64,000 nucleotides of DNA from Paenibacillus hamazuiensis (GTDB taxonomy: Bacteria; Bacillota; Bacilli; Paenibacillales; NBRC-103111): contig NZ_JALRMO010000001.1 of NCBI RefSeq assembly GCF_023276405.1, forward strand, positions 5,887,001 to 5,951,000, written 5' to 3'. Shown piece by piece: positions 26,891 through 36,129 of this stretch; positions within the stretch are counted from its first letter, which is position 1, and each line of letters opens with the position of its first letter. Under the pieces are notes generated by a model. It saw only the letters and a list, made by a program, of their open reading frames with translations. It was not told the origin of the DNA and searched no databases. The translations under genes and the position numbers were made by a program.

Positions 26891-28333
26891 TTAACGGTCG
26901 TTCAGGCCTATGGAGATATATTTGATTTCCAAAAACGGCTCCAGCCCATAATGCCCGCCTTCCCGGCCTATTCCGCTTTCCTTCCAGCCGCCGAACGGAA
27001 CCTGCGCCGCTCCCGGCAAAGGATCGTTGATGCCGACAATGCCGTATTCGAGAGCTTCGGCCACCCGGTAGGTCCGCCCCAAATCGCGCGTGAAGACATA
27101 AGCGGCAAGTCCGTACACGCTGTCGTTGGCCTGCTCGACCGCTTCGTTTTCCGTCTTGAATGTAAGGATCGGAGCGACGGGGCCGAATGTTTCCTCGCTA
27201 CAAATTTTCATATCGGGACTGGCGTCTCCGATCAGCGTCGGCTCATAAAAATAACCGGTCATGCCTTCGGCTTGACTGAGTTTTCCTCCCGCCAGCAGCT
27301 TGCCGCCCTTGGCCAAAGCGTCGTCCACATGCTCCTGGACTTTCCGGTAAGCCGCTTCGTTGATCAGCGGACCGATCTCCACCCCTTGTTCGAGGCCGTT
27401 GCCCAGCTTGAGCGACCGGACGCGCGAGGCCAGCTTTTCGGAAAACGTCTCGAGGATCGTATCCTGCACGTAAATCCGGTTGGCGCATATGCACGTTTGC
27501 CCGGCGTTGCGGTATTTGCTGATCAGACACGCTTCCACGGCCTGATCCAAATCGGCATCCTCAAACACGATAAACGGAGCGTGGCCGCCGAGCTCCAGGG
27601 AAACCTTTTTCACCTGATCGGCAGAACCTGCGATCAAATGTTTGCCGACCTTGGTCGAGCCGGTAAAAGCGATCTTCTTCACAAGACGGTTCTCCAAAAA
27701 TTCCGCTCCGATCGACGGCCCGTCCCCGTAGACCAAATTGACGACGCCTGGCGGAAAATCCGACTCGTGAAATATCTCGAACAAAGCGGCGGCGGTCAGC
27801 GGCGTAGCTTCCGCCGGTTTGATGACCACCGTGCAGCCGGCAGCCAGCGCCGGGGCAATTTTCCGGGTGATCATCGAGGCCGGAAAATTCCAAGGCGTTA
27901 TCGCCGCAACGACTCCGATCGGCTGACGGATGACGTGAGCCCGTTTATTCACGGAGGAGGCGGGGATTATTTCGCCGTATATTCGCTTGGCTTCCTCGCT
28001 GTACCAGCGCAAAAAGTCGGCCGCCTGCATCACTTCGCCGCGCGCCTCCGCCAAAGGCTTGCCCTGCTCCATCGTCAATATACGGGCGACATGGTCTGCG
28101 CGTTCCGTCAACAGCCGGTACGCATTGTATAAGGGCGCCGATCGGTCCGCCGCGCTGAGCCGGGACCATGTTTTAAAGGCACGCGCCGCGGCGTCGACAG
28201 CCGCAGCCGCGTCCTGCCTCTCGGCGGCGAATACGGTCCCTACCTTCTCCCCGGTTGCCGGGTTGGTGACGTCCATCGTTTTTTTGCTTGCGCTTTCCTT
28301 CCACTGCCCGTCATAGTATAAATTCCCAAACAT
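26891..28333 (-). CDS. Aldehyde dehydrogenase, succinate-semialdehyde/lactaldehyde type
   Basis: A 480-residue NAD(P)-dependent aldehyde dehydrogenase of the GabD-like branch. It shows the cofactor region [28 protein letters not shown], the base Glu in [10 protein letters not shown] and the catalytic Cys in AGQTC. It would oxidise the aldehyde released by the aldolase encoded just upstream (lactaldehyde, sulpholactaldehyde, glyceraldehyde or succinate semialdehyde) to the acid. The start at 28333 is fixed by GGAGG seven bases upstream; a longer frame to 28426 lacks support. It is 22 bp from the aldolase gene. Confidence 0.9.
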   Translation of the reverse strand: MFGNLYYDGQWKESASKKTMDVTNPATGEKVGTVFAAERQDAAAAVDAAARAFKTWSRLSAADRSAPLYNAYRLLTERADHVARILTMEQGKPLAEARGEVMQAADFLRWYSEEAKRIYGEIIPASSVNKRAHVIRQPIGVVAAITPWNFPASMITRKIAPALAAGCTVVIKPAEATPLTAAALFEIFHESDFPPGVVNLVYGDGPSIGAEFLENRLVKKIAFTGSTKVGKHLIAGSADQVKKVSLELGGHAPFIVFEDADLDQAVEACLISKYRNAGQTCICANRIYVQDTILETFSEKLASRVRSLKLGNGLEQGVEIGPLINEAAYRKVQEHVDDALAKGGKLLAGGKLSQAEGMTGYFYEPTLIGDASPDMKICSEETFGPVAPILTFKTENEAVEQANDSVYGLAAYVFTRDLGRTYRVAEALEYGIVGINDPLPGAAQVPFGGWKESGIGREGGHYGLEPFLEIKYISIGLNDR

Positions 28334-28355
28334 ACGATCGCCTCCTGCTTTCCGC

Positions 28356-29192
28356 TTACGCTTTGCCCGCGCTCCCGAATAATTCGATCTTCTCTTTGAC
28401 GATGTCCCGGATCGTTTGACGCACACCCTGGATGATGGCGAAAAAGTCGTTATGCTGCGGCTCCGCCAGATGCTGCCGCAAATAATCGATCGTCGCCCGG
28501 CGCCATTCCGTGGCGATGTTCACCTTGCTGATGCCGAGCGATATCGCCTTCCTCACATCGTCGTGCGGCACTCCGGTTCCGCCGTGAAGAACGATGGGCA
28601 GCCCGATCCGGTTGTGGATCAGCTTCAAATGGTCCAGGTCGATATGGACCTGCTCCCCATAGGCCGCATGAATATTTCCCAAGGCAACGGCAAGACTGTC
28701 AACCTGGGTTTCCCGGGCGAAACGCACCGCTTCGTCCGGATCGGTCAGCTGGCGGATTTCGTTTTTGCCGCGCGTACCCACTTTGCCGAGCTCCGCTTCC
28801 AAAGGGATGCCTACAGCCGACGCCGCCTCCTTGATGCTTTTGGTTATGCGGATGTTGTCCTCGATATCCATGTTGGATCCGTCAAACATAAGCGAAGTAT
28901 AGCCGCAGCGAATCGCCTGAATCGCCTGGGCGAACCCGTTTCCGTGATCCAGATGAAGCACGACCGGAATTTTGGCGTTCCGGGCGGCTTCCCTTGCGGC
29001 CGCAGCCAGCACGTTCATCGGAGTATGATTCAACGTGGCTTGACCGGTTTGAATCATCACCGGCGATTCGAGCTGCTCGGCCGTTTGGATAACCGCCTCG
29101 ATGCTGTCGATATGGTCTACGCTGAAGGCGCCGATGGCGTAATTGTTTTTATGGGCATGCTCAAGCCATTTTAGTCCGGAAACAAGTGTCAT
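28356..29192 (-). CDS. Class II fructose/tagatose-bisphosphate-type aldolase
   Basis: A 278-residue zinc-dependent aldolase of the FbaA/GatY/KbaY family. The zinc histidines are visible in LHLDHG (H83), GNIHAAYG and LHGGTG; the GGTGVP and NIATE stretches bind the phosphate. Such enzymes split a ketose phosphate into dihydroxyacetone phosphate and an aldehyde. With an FGGY kinase upstream and an aldehyde dehydrogenase downstream, a ketose 1-phosphate or 1,6-bisphosphate of the imported sugar is the expected substrate. AAGGGGA lies seven bases before the ATG. Confidence 0.9.
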   Translation of the reverse strand: MTLVSGLKWLEHAHKNNYAIGAFSVDHIDSIEAVIQTAEQLESPVMIQTGQATLNHTPMNVLAAAAREAARNAKIPVVLHLDHGNGFAQAIQAIRCGYTSLMFDGSNMDIEDNIRITKSIKEAASAVGIPLEAELGKVGTRGKNEIRQLTDPDEAVRFARETQVDSLAVALGNIHAAYGEQVHIDLDHLKLIHNRIGLPIVLHGGTGVPHDDVRKAISLGISKVNIATEWRRATIDYLRQHLAEPQHNDFFAIIQGVRQTIRDIVKEKIELFGSAGKA

Positions 29193-29256
29193 GATGGAAT
29201 CCCCTTCTCAGTGATTTGGATGCTTATGAGCATGTTCAAAAAGACACAACACACTC

Positions 29257-30735
29257 TTATATGATCATCAAGCTTTTAGCGACTTCGATTTTCGGCAAAT
29301 AATGTTTTTCGTATTGCTCCCGCAGCTTATTGACGTTTTCCGCATTAGGCATCACGGTCAGCGAGGACGGGACCGGGATTTCATCCAGCTCGTTGCCCGA
29401 CTTGGCGGCGAAAATAGCCGCCCCTCTGGCGACGCCTTCCGAATCGCGGACGATATGCAGCGGGCGGTTCAGGATGTCGGCTTTGGCCTGCATCCATTGC
29501 GGGTTTTTGGTCGATCCGCCCGTGACCATCAGCCTTTCCATCTTGATGTTCAAATTTTGCAGCACTTCCATCCGGTAGCGGAACAAACAGCTTAACCCGT
29601 GAATGATGGCGGATGCCATCTGCGCGGAGTAACTGTTGGTCAACGCGCCGCCGAACCAGGCCATCTGAACGTGGCTCTCGGACTCGCTGTCGCCCAAAGG
29701 AGCCGGGTAGAACATCACCGCTTTATTGGCTCCGTTTTCCTGGGACAATACGGTAAGCAGCTGCTCGTAGCTCCATCCGGTGATGGAAAGGAACCATTCG
29801 ATAATGCCGCCGGTCGTCCCGACGGGAAGAAGCGCATAATAGCGGTCGGCTATCACATGGCAGCCTATCGTAAAGTCGGGAATTTTCGTAAACATGTCCA
29901 TATCGAGCTGCGGCATCGTAATGACAAGCGTTTCCGCCGTCCCGCACGAGTTCGTCACATCGCCGTCGAGCGTGCTGCCGATTCCGAAGGCGCCGACGAT
30001 GTGGTCGTGCCCGGCTATCGTGACCGGTATGCCATCCGGCAGCTTGGTATATTCACCGACCTGCTTTTGCACATAACCGACCACTTCGCCGGCATGCACG
30101 ATATCCTGCAGCAAGCCCTGCGGAATCCCGAATTCCGACATAAGCTCGCCGTCCCATTGGCGCTGCTTGATGTTAAACAGCATCGTCCGGCTGGCGAGGG
30201 AAATTTCCGTTTTTCGCTCCCCGGTCAAGCAGTAGGCGATATATTCGGCGACGTGCAGCCAGGAGCGGCCCTTGCCCCACTGCTCGGGGACGTGTTCCTT
30301 CATCCACAAAAATTTCATTAGCGAATATTTGGCCTGAGGGTACAGACCGGTTTTCCGGTAAAATTGCAGGGCCGGCACTTTGTCCTTAACCATGTTTAAA
30401 TATTGGTTCGGACGTTGATCGTACCAGGCCAACACGGGGCCAAGCGGCTCGCCGCCGTCATCCAGCAGCACACCGGCCTCGGCAACGCTTGCGATGCCTA
30501 TCGCCTTGATTTTATGGCCCTGCGCCTGCACCTGCTCCACACACGTCCGAAGCGCGTTGACCGTGTTTTCCCACAGCTCTCCGGCCAGGTGATAGATCCC
30601 TCCGTCCTTGGTCACATGGGCCGGGGTCGACGTTCGCGCGATGGCTTTCAGTTCGCCCAGCCTGTTGTATGCAGCTGCTTTGATGTGGGTGGAGCCAATA
30701 TCCAGACCGATGTATAATGAATCCTTTTTTCGCAT
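29257..30735 (-). CDS. FGGY-family carbohydrate kinase
   Basis: A 492-residue two-lobed ATP-dependent sugar kinase. It starts MRKKDSLYIGLDIGSTHIK (phosphate 1 loop) and holds the substrate-side Asp in AWYDQRP, GHDHIVGAFG, and the second-lobe VTGGSTKNPQWMQAKADIL with GVARGAAIFA. The family phosphorylates ketoses, polyols and related sugars (xylulose, ribulose, fuculose, rhamnulose, gluconate). The length and the WYDQRP variant do not settle the substrate. GGAGG is five bases before the ATG; the longer frame starting at 30756 would begin in the previous gene's control region. It is 26 bp after the upstream dehydrogenase. Confidence 0.9.
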   Translation of the reverse strand: MRKKDSLYIGLDIGSTHIKAAAYNRLGELKAIARTSTPAHVTKDGGIYHLAGELWENTVNALRTCVEQVQAQGHKIKAIGIASVAEAGVLLDDGGEPLGPVLAWYDQRPNQYLNMVKDKVPALQFYRKTGLYPQAKYSLMKFLWMKEHVPEQWGKGRSWLHVAEYIAYCLTGERKTEISLASRTMLFNIKQRQWDGELMSEFGIPQGLLQDIVHAGEVVGYVQKQVGEYTKLPDGIPVTIAGHDHIVGAFGIGSTLDGDVTNSCGTAETLVITMPQLDMDMFTKIPDFTIGCHVIADRYYALLPVGTTGGIIEWFLSITGWSYEQLLTVLSQENGANKAVMFYPAPLGDSESESHVQMAWFGGALTNSYSAQMASAIIHGLSCLFRYRMEVLQNLNIKMERLMVTGGSTKNPQWMQAKADILNRPLHIVRDSEGVARGAAIFAAKSGNELDEIPVPSSLTVMPNAENVNKLREQYEKHYLPKIEVAKSLMII

Positions 30736-30761
30736 AGTTTCCTCCACGTCCTGCAAAGTTG

Positions 30762-31790
30762 TTAATGGGATCTATCCACACCGGGGTGCACGGCGACCTT
30801 AAATCCGTTCCCGCTCTGTGCGGTCCGAAACGCTTCTTTAATATCCTTTAAGGCGAAATGGCCTGTAACCAAGGGCTCCAAATGCAATCGTTCAAGCACT
30901 TCAATCGATTTGTGGTGACTGTACGGGTTAATTAACGACCCCATCAAGGTCAGCTCTCGCGAAAAAATAACGTTGGGTGAGATTTCCATCGAAAACTCCG
31001 GCGGAACGACTCCAAAAAACAAAATGGTGCCGCCGTTGCCGACAAGCTGCAAAGTCAGCTTCGCCGTATCGATTCGGCCCGCCGCTTCTATGACGACATC
31101 GGCACCCAAACCTTGGGTCATTTCCTTGATCGTCCGCTCCACATCGTCCGACATCGGATTGATGGCGAGGAACCCGCGCTGCACCGCCACTTCCCGGCGA
31201 TAATCGTTCGGCTCGACGATGCACACCCGCCCTGCGCCTTTCATTCTCGCCAGCTCGGCGAGCACTACGCCGACGAAGCCGCCGCCCAGGACGACGACAT
31301 CGTCCCCGAATTGAACATTCGCCCGTTCCATGCCGTGCAGGCAGCAGCCGATATTTTCCGTAAGCGCCGCTACCGACGGCGATATGCCGGAGGGAACCTT
31401 ATACACGGTCTTTTCCGGGATCACGCAAAATTCCGCAAAGCCGCCGTCGAGCCGGACTCCGTATCCTTTTCTTTTCAGACAAAGATGCTCTTTACCAATA
31501 CGGCAAAATTTGCATAACCCGCAAAACTCATGAGGTTCGATCGTGACCAGATCGCCAGGGTTCACCGACGTTACCCTGGAGCCGACCTGCTCCACATAAC
31601 CGGCGAATTCATGACCGATCACGACCGGCGGCTCGGCTGGAAATTTCCCCTCAAGGATATGGAAATCGGTGCCGCAAATCGTCGCCGACGCCACACGAAT
31701 GAGCACGTCATGGTCTTTCAATTTCGGAATTTCTTTCTCTACCAGCACTAGTTCATGGTGTCCCTGATACTGCGCAGCCAAGTATTTCAT
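30762..31790 (-). CDS. Zinc-dependent alcohol dehydrogenase, sorbitol/threonine dehydrogenase type
   Basis: A 342-residue medium-chain dehydrogenase. Catalytic zinc ligands lie in ICGTDFH and GHEFAG; the structural zinc is held by the four Cys of CGLCKFCRIGKEHLC; the Rossmann motif is VVLGGGFVGVV. It would oxidise a polyol or sugar hydroxyl with NAD. GGAGG lies five bases before the ATG at 31790. It is the second of two paralogous-type dehydrogenases in the operon (25 bp apart), which suggests two separate oxidations or two substrates. Confidence 0.9.
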   Translation of the reverse strand: MKYLAAQYQGHHELVLVEKEIPKLKDHDVLIRVASATICGTDFHILEGKFPAEPPVVIGHEFAGYVEQVGSRVTSVNPGDLVTIEPHEFCGLCKFCRIGKEHLCLKRKGYGVRLDGGFAEFCVIPEKTVYKVPSGISPSVAALTENIGCCLHGMERANVQFGDDVVVLGGGFVGVVLAELARMKGAGRVCIVEPNDYRREVAVQRGFLAINPMSDDVERTIKEMTQGLGADVVIEAAGRIDTAKLTLQLVGNGGTILFFGVVPPEFSMEISPNVIFSRELTLMGSLINPYSHHKSIEVLERLHLEPLVTGHFALKDIKEAFRTAQSGNGFKVAVHPGVDRSH

Positions 31791-31815
31791 CGCTTCCTCC
31801 ACCCGATCCGTCTAT

Positions 31816-32808
31816 TTATAACCGCACAAACGGTTTGATCGTCTTGCCTTGGCAAAACTCGACAAACGTCTCTTCCAGCTGCTCGAACGGAACGATTTTG
31901 CTGACCAGCCTTTGAAACGAACGCTGGTTGCTCCGGTACAGCTCAATATTTTCCGCAACTTCATTCATGTCGAAGTAAAACGAACGGATCATGGAAAAAT
32001 CTTTCCTTCTCAGCGTCGGAGTAGGCTGGATCACGAACGGATCGTTGCTTTCTCCCAGGATCACGACCGCTCCGCCGGGTTCCACCGCGTAGATGGCCGT
32101 TTTCCGCCCCGGCGCGCTGCCGCTCGCTTCAATGACGATAGCGAACTCGCCCGCCAACGATTCGGGATCGGCCACATACTCCTCGGCGCCGAACTCCTTC
32201 GCCACAGACAGCCTTTCCTCAGAAGGATCGGCCGCATAAATACGGGTAAACCCGAAAGCCTTCAGCGTCAAAACGGTGCCGAGCCCGAGCGGTCCGCAGC
32301 CGATTACGAGCACCTTGTCTCCCACCGCAGCCGATGCGAGGCTCCGCTTCGCCAGGCGGATGGCATGTGCGGCCGTACCGACGGTATCCAGCAGCAGCAC
32401 GCCGTCGCTGTCCGTCAGATCGTCCGGAATCGGAATCACGTTGCGGGCAGGTACCCTGACGTATTCGGCGTATCCGCCGTCGCGCTGCCAGCCGACGAGC
32501 CCCTGGATATGCTGGCACCGGTTGGTCTCCCCTGCTGCACAGTATTTGCATTCGCCGCAAAAGATCGGGATATAGATGATCACCCTCGTACCCGGCTTGA
32601 TGGTGGCATTGGCTCCGGCATGCGCGACCACTCCCGCAATTTCGTGACCCGGTATGTGGCCCGCGCCGTTATGAAACAACCGTTTATCCGAGCCGCACAG
32701 CCCGCAGCAGCTCACCTTGACGATGACATCGTCCTCCGACGTTAGCGCCGGGATGCCGGTCTCTACCAATTTAATCTTGTCTTCACCCAAAAATTGCGCT
32801 GCTTTCAA
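31816..32808 (-). CDS. Zinc-dependent dehydrogenase, second in operon
   Basis: A 330-residue medium-chain dehydrogenase. Zinc ligands are in CGLCGSDKR and PGHEIAG, structural zinc Cys in CGECKYCAAGETNRC, nucleotide binding at VLVIGCGPLGLG. At 330 residues it is somewhat shorter than its neighbour and clearly diverged from it, so it probably acts on another hydroxyl. The start is a TTG preceded by GGGAGCG; no ATG fits. It lies 30 bp after the MalG-type permease gene. Confidence 0.88.
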   Translation of the reverse strand: MKAAQFLGEDKIKLVETGIPALTSEDDVIVKVSCCGLCGSDKRLFHNGAGHIPGHEIAGVVAHAGANATIKPGTRVIIYIPIFCGECKYCAAGETNRCQHIQGLVGWQRDGGYAEYVRVPARNVIPIPDDLTDSDGVLLLDTVGTAAHAIRLAKRSLASAAVGDKVLVIGCGPLGLGTVLTLKAFGFTRIYAADPSEERLSVAKEFGAEEYVADPESLAGEFAIVIEASGSAPGRKTAIYAVEPGGAVVILGESNDPFVIQPTPTLRRKDFSMIRSFYFDMNEVAENIELYRSNQRSFQRLVSKIVPFEQLEETFVEFCQGKTIKPFVRL

Positions 32809-32838
32809 TGTAGTTCGCTCCCATCCTTATGATTTCTC

Positions 32839-33705
32839 TTATTTCACTGCGCCGCTTGTCAGCCCGCGAATCAGCCATCTTTGCACAAGCGCAACGATAA
32901 TCAGCACGGGAACCGTGATGACCGTCGCCGCCGCCATCAGGCCGCCCCAGTCCACGGCCGCAACCCCGATAAAGTTGAAGGCGGCTACGGTGAGCGGCGT
33001 CGTGTTCGAACCCGAGAGCACAAGCGAGAATAAAAAGTAGTTCCAGGAAAAAATAAACGACAGCGCAGTAGACACCGATATGCCGGGCAGCGCCAGCGGG
33101 ATGTTGATTTGCCAAAGCACCCGGAACGGGCCGCAGCCGTCGATTAACGCGGATTCCTCGATCTCCTTCGGGATTTCCTGAAAATAGGACAACATGAGCC
33201 ATACGATAAGCGGCATCGTGATGACCGTATGCGTGACGATCAAGGTCATGTAGGTGTCCGTTATTTTTAATTGCGAAGCGATGACGTACCAAGGAATCAG
33301 AAACAGTATGCCTGGAGCCATGCGGGCAATCAGCGTCAGAAAGGCCGTCCACTGCAAGCCGTACCTGGCCGCCCCATAGGCGGCCGGAACGCCGAGCAGA
33401 AGGCCGAGCGCCGTTGAGCCGCCGGTAACGATCAAGCTGTTGACGATATATTTGCCGAACGGATAAGAAACGAACAGCTCCCGGAAATGATCCAACGTCG
33501 GGCTGAAAATAAACTTCGGCGGATACGAGGTGATGTCCACATTTTCCTTGAATGCGGACATCAGCATCCACACGATGGGAAATACGAAGACTATAAAACA
33601 AACCGCCAATTGGATATAAACCGCCAAACTGGACTTCCACGTTTTTTTCACGGCAATAACCGAAGACTGCGCCGATTTTTGCGCCGTTAATGTATTCATC
33701 GTCAT
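32839..33705 (-). CDS. Carbohydrate ABC transporter permease, MalG type
   Basis: A 288-residue membrane protein with six helices, an EAA loop (EESALIDGCG, INIPLALPG) and the C-terminal GLTSGAVK typical of MalG-like subunits. Its ATG overlaps the stop of the previous permease as ATGA, after AAAGAGG, so translation is coupled. It forms the channel with the MalF-type partner for the substrate of the catabolic operon. Confidence 0.92.
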   Translation of the reverse strand: MTMNTLTAQKSAQSSVIAVKKTWKSSLAVYIQLAVCFIVFVFPIVWMLMSAFKENVDITSYPPKFIFSPTLDHFRELFVSYPFGKYIVNSLIVTGGSTALGLLLGVPAAYGAARYGLQWTAFLTLIARMAPGILFLIPWYVIASQLKITDTYMTLIVTHTVITMPLIVWLMLSYFQEIPKEIEESALIDGCGPFRVLWQINIPLALPGISVSTALSFIFSWNYFLFSLVLSGSNTTPLTVAAFNFIGVAAVDWGGLMAAATVITVPVLIIVALVQRWLIRGLTSGAVK

Positions 33706-34589
33706 ACATACCTCTTTCGCCATCGGGTAAGCAGGAAGCTGATCGTCATGACGATAAGCAGCAGAAACAGCATAGCCGTGCTTGCTTTGCCCATGCTCGT
33801 ATACAGAAATCCTTGCTGGTACCCGTAAATATTCAGAGAAGTGGACGAATTGATCGGCCCGCCCTGCGTCATCACGTAAATCGTATCGAAAATCCGCAGC
33901 ATATCGACCGAACGGAGCATCAGCGCGATCAGTATCGTCTGCTTAAGCATCGGCAGCGTAATGTAAAACAAAGCCTGCGTTTTGCTGGCGCCGTCCATAT
34001 AAGCCGCTTCGTAAGGATCCTCCGGCAGCGCCTGGATCCCTCCGAGCACAATCATGGCGATAAAAGGCGTCCACTGCCAGATGTCCACGATAGAAAGCGC
34101 GTAAATGACCGATTCCGGGTCGTTCAGCCACGTTCCCGCCGGCAAATGAAACGTTTGCAGCACATAATTGAGAAAGCCGAGCGACGGATCGTACAGCTGC
34201 ACCCATACCATCCCCGCCGCAACCGACGGCACGATAGCCGGGAAGAAGAACAACACCCGCAGCACCTTGATGCCTTTGACGGACTTGCTGAGCAAAATGC
34301 CCAAATAGGTGCCCAAAACCACCTCAAAAAAAAGCGAGATGGCGGAAATTTTCAGCGTAATCCAGGTCGATTTCCAAAACAAAACATCTTTGAACGTAGC
34401 CTTCACGTTGTCCAGCCCTACAAAGGGGAGCCCCCAAAAGGAGGAACCGGGAGCCCATTTCGTAAACATCAAATAAATCACGTAAACAATCGGAAAACCG
34501 ATCAGCAGTACGGTAAAAATGACGGACGGAAGCACCATAATCCAAGGAGCGAGACGAGTGAGCGATGTGCGCGAGCTTGGAACACTCAT
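33702..34589 (-). CDS. Carbohydrate ABC transporter permease, MalF/UgpA type
   Basis: A 295-residue membrane subunit with six helices, EAA loop (EAAYMDGASK, ITLPMLKQ) and the QGGPINSST stretch usual for this branch. The ATG overlaps the binding-protein stop (AATGA) and has no ribosome site of its own, so it relies on translational coupling. Confidence 0.92.
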   Translation of the reverse strand: MSVPSSRTSLTRLAPWIMVLPSVIFTVLLIGFPIVYVIYLMFTKWAPGSSFWGLPFVGLDNVKATFKDVLFWKSTWITLKISAISLFFEVVLGTYLGILLSKSVKGIKVLRVLFFFPAIVPSVAAGMVWVQLYDPSLGFLNYVLQTFHLPAGTWLNDPESVIYALSIVDIWQWTPFIAMIVLGGIQALPEDPYEAAYMDGASKTQALFYITLPMLKQTILIALMLRSVDMLRIFDTIYVMTQGGPINSSTSLNIYGYQQGFLYTSMGKASTAMLFLLLIVMTISFLLTRWRKRYV

Positions 34590-35959
34590 TTTTTGTTCAG
34601 AACCTCCGTCAGTTTGGCATCAGCCTCTTTGGCCGCTTCTTCGGCCGTTTTATCGCCCAATATGACCTTGTCGACCATTTCCCCGATAAGCTGTCTGACC
34701 TGGGCCTGATCCTCCGCAGGAGGGCCGACATCCGGGTTGGCGTTCGCCATAATGAATTTCAATGCTTCGACCCACTGCTGCTTGAGTGGCGTGTCCATGG
34801 AGGACTTGAACTTCTCGTTATCCCAGGTCGATTTGCGCGGGCTCGCGATGCCGTTTAACGCCATCTCCAGCTGCATTTCCTTCGAGGTGGCCCACTGCAT
34901 AAAGAGCCATGCCGCCTCTTTGTTTTTCGCAAATTTGTTGATCGACAGGCCCCATTGAAGCTGCGTCAGCTTGCTGCCTCCCGGACCCGGCGGAACCGGA
35001 ACGACGCCCGTCTTATCGATCACCCGCGAGTTTTTCGGATCGATGATGGAGTTCAGCTCGTTGGTCGATTCGATCTCCATCGCGACCTTGCCTTGGGCAA
35101 ATAAAGCGGAGGACTGGTAAAACGAATATTGGACGACCCCGGGAGGACCGTATTTCTTCGCCAGATCGGCATACTGCTGAATCGCTTTAATCCGGGTCGG
35201 ATCCTGGAAGTTCGGTTTGCCGTCGTCAAACCACGTTTTTCCGTTATTGTATATGAAGTTGCCGAACGTAAACGGCAGAGCGCCCGGCAATCCTCTGAGC
35301 GTCACTCCGTGAATTTGGCCTTTGGAGCCGTCCACGATCTTCTTCGCCGCCGTTTCGATTTCATCCAGCGTTTTCGGCACTTCCGCGCCGTACTTCTGGA
35401 ATAACTCCTTATTGTAATAAAGAACCGGCCCTTCCACATTGATAGGCAGTCCGACAAGATTGCCTTTGATTTTCTCGCCGTTCAGCGGCCCTTCGAAGAA
35501 ATCCTTTACATCAAAATCGGGAGAAGTGATTTTCGCATTCGTGACGTAGCCGTCAAGGTTTTCGTAAAAACCGGAGTTATAATACTGCAGGCCCTCGCGG
35601 GATTTCAGCGACATGAACACATCGAACTCGTCGCTGCTCGCCTGCAAGGAGATGAGCGCCTTTTGCCGGACCTGATCCTCCGGGAAAATCATCGTATTGA
35701 CCTTGATTCCCGTCAGCTGCTCGAATTCTTTGATATGCGGCTCCAGCGTCGTTATCCAAGGCTGCTTGTTGGCAAGCAGCGAAATCTTTTGCCCGGAAAA
35801 TTGCTTCCAGTCAAATCCCGTCTGCGCCGGTTTATTTTCTGCGGTTGTCGGAGGCGGGCTTGCGGCAGGCTTGTTCCCGGTCCCTCCGGAACTGCAGGCG
35901 CTGGTGAGCAGCATGAAAACGGAAAGCGATGCAGCAAGATTGATTTTCAAGTTTCGCAT
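34586..35959 (-). CDS. Sugar-binding lipoprotein of the catabolic operon
   Basis: A 457-residue family 1 solute-binding protein. The signal has a lipobox ending in C22 (LLTSAC), then a Gly/Pro/Ala linker. The lipid-anchored protein should capture the sugar on the outside of the membrane. AAGGGAG precedes the ATG. It is the first gene of the ten-gene operon, 73 bp downstream of a strong promoter carrying a perfect cre, and divergent from a LysR gene. Confidence 0.92.
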   Translation of the reverse strand: MRNLKINLAASLSVFMLLTSACSSGGTGNKPAASPPPTTAENKPAQTGFDWKQFSGQKISLLANKQPWITTLEPHIKEFEQLTGIKVNTMIFPEDQVRQKALISLQASSDEFDVFMSLKSREGLQYYNSGFYENLDGYVTNAKITSPDFDVKDFFEGPLNGEKIKGNLVGLPINVEGPVLYYNKELFQKYGAEVPKTLDEIETAAKKIVDGSKGQIHGVTLRGLPGALPFTFGNFIYNNGKTWFDDGKPNFQDPTRIKAIQQYADLAKKYGPPGVVQYSFYQSSALFAQGKVAMEIESTNELNSIIDPKNSRVIDKTGVVPVPPGPGGSKLTQLQWGLSINKFAKNKEAAWLFMQWATSKEMQLEMALNGIASPRKSTWDNEKFKSSMDTPLKQQWVEALKFIMANANPDVGPPAEDQAQVRQLIGEMVDKVILGDKTAEEAAKEADAKLTEVLNKK

Positions 35960-36032
35960 TTGAAAGCTCCCTTCCCTTTTTTAATTTCTGATGGAATTTC
36001 TTGTCGAGTAATGTCACTTGATGCTTGCGTTC

Positions 36033-36061
36033 ATTATATGATAGCGTTATCATACTGTAAA
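36033..36061 (-). promoter_or_regulatory. Strong sigma-A promoter of the catabolic operon
   Basis: Minus strand: TTTACA (36056-36061), 17-bp spacer, perfect TATAAT (36033-36038). The transcript would start near 36026. Confidence 0.8.
36039..36052. promoter_or_regulatory. Perfect cre site (CcpA) in the promoter spacer
   Basis: TGATAGCGTTATCA matches TGWNANCGNTNWCA at every defined position and lies wholly between the -35 and -10, where bound CcpA would block RNA polymerase. Repression by preferred sugars is expected. Confidence 0.8.
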
Positions 36062-36075
36062 ATACATATAATCTA

Positions 36076-36108
36076 AGTTCCTATAAGTTAAACTTATCTA
36101 AAGGAACT
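36076..36108. promoter_or_regulatory. Dyad upstream of the promoter, candidate LysR site
   Basis: Nested inverted repeats: AGTTCC (36076-36081) with GGAACT (36103-36108), and ATAAGTT with AACTTAT (36083-36097) around one central base. The dyad lies 15-47 bp upstream of the -35 and 22 bp before the divergent LysR start, the usual place of a LysR-type recognition site. Confidence 0.6.
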
Positions 36109-36129
36109 GCGCCGGCGGGAGGGATACCT

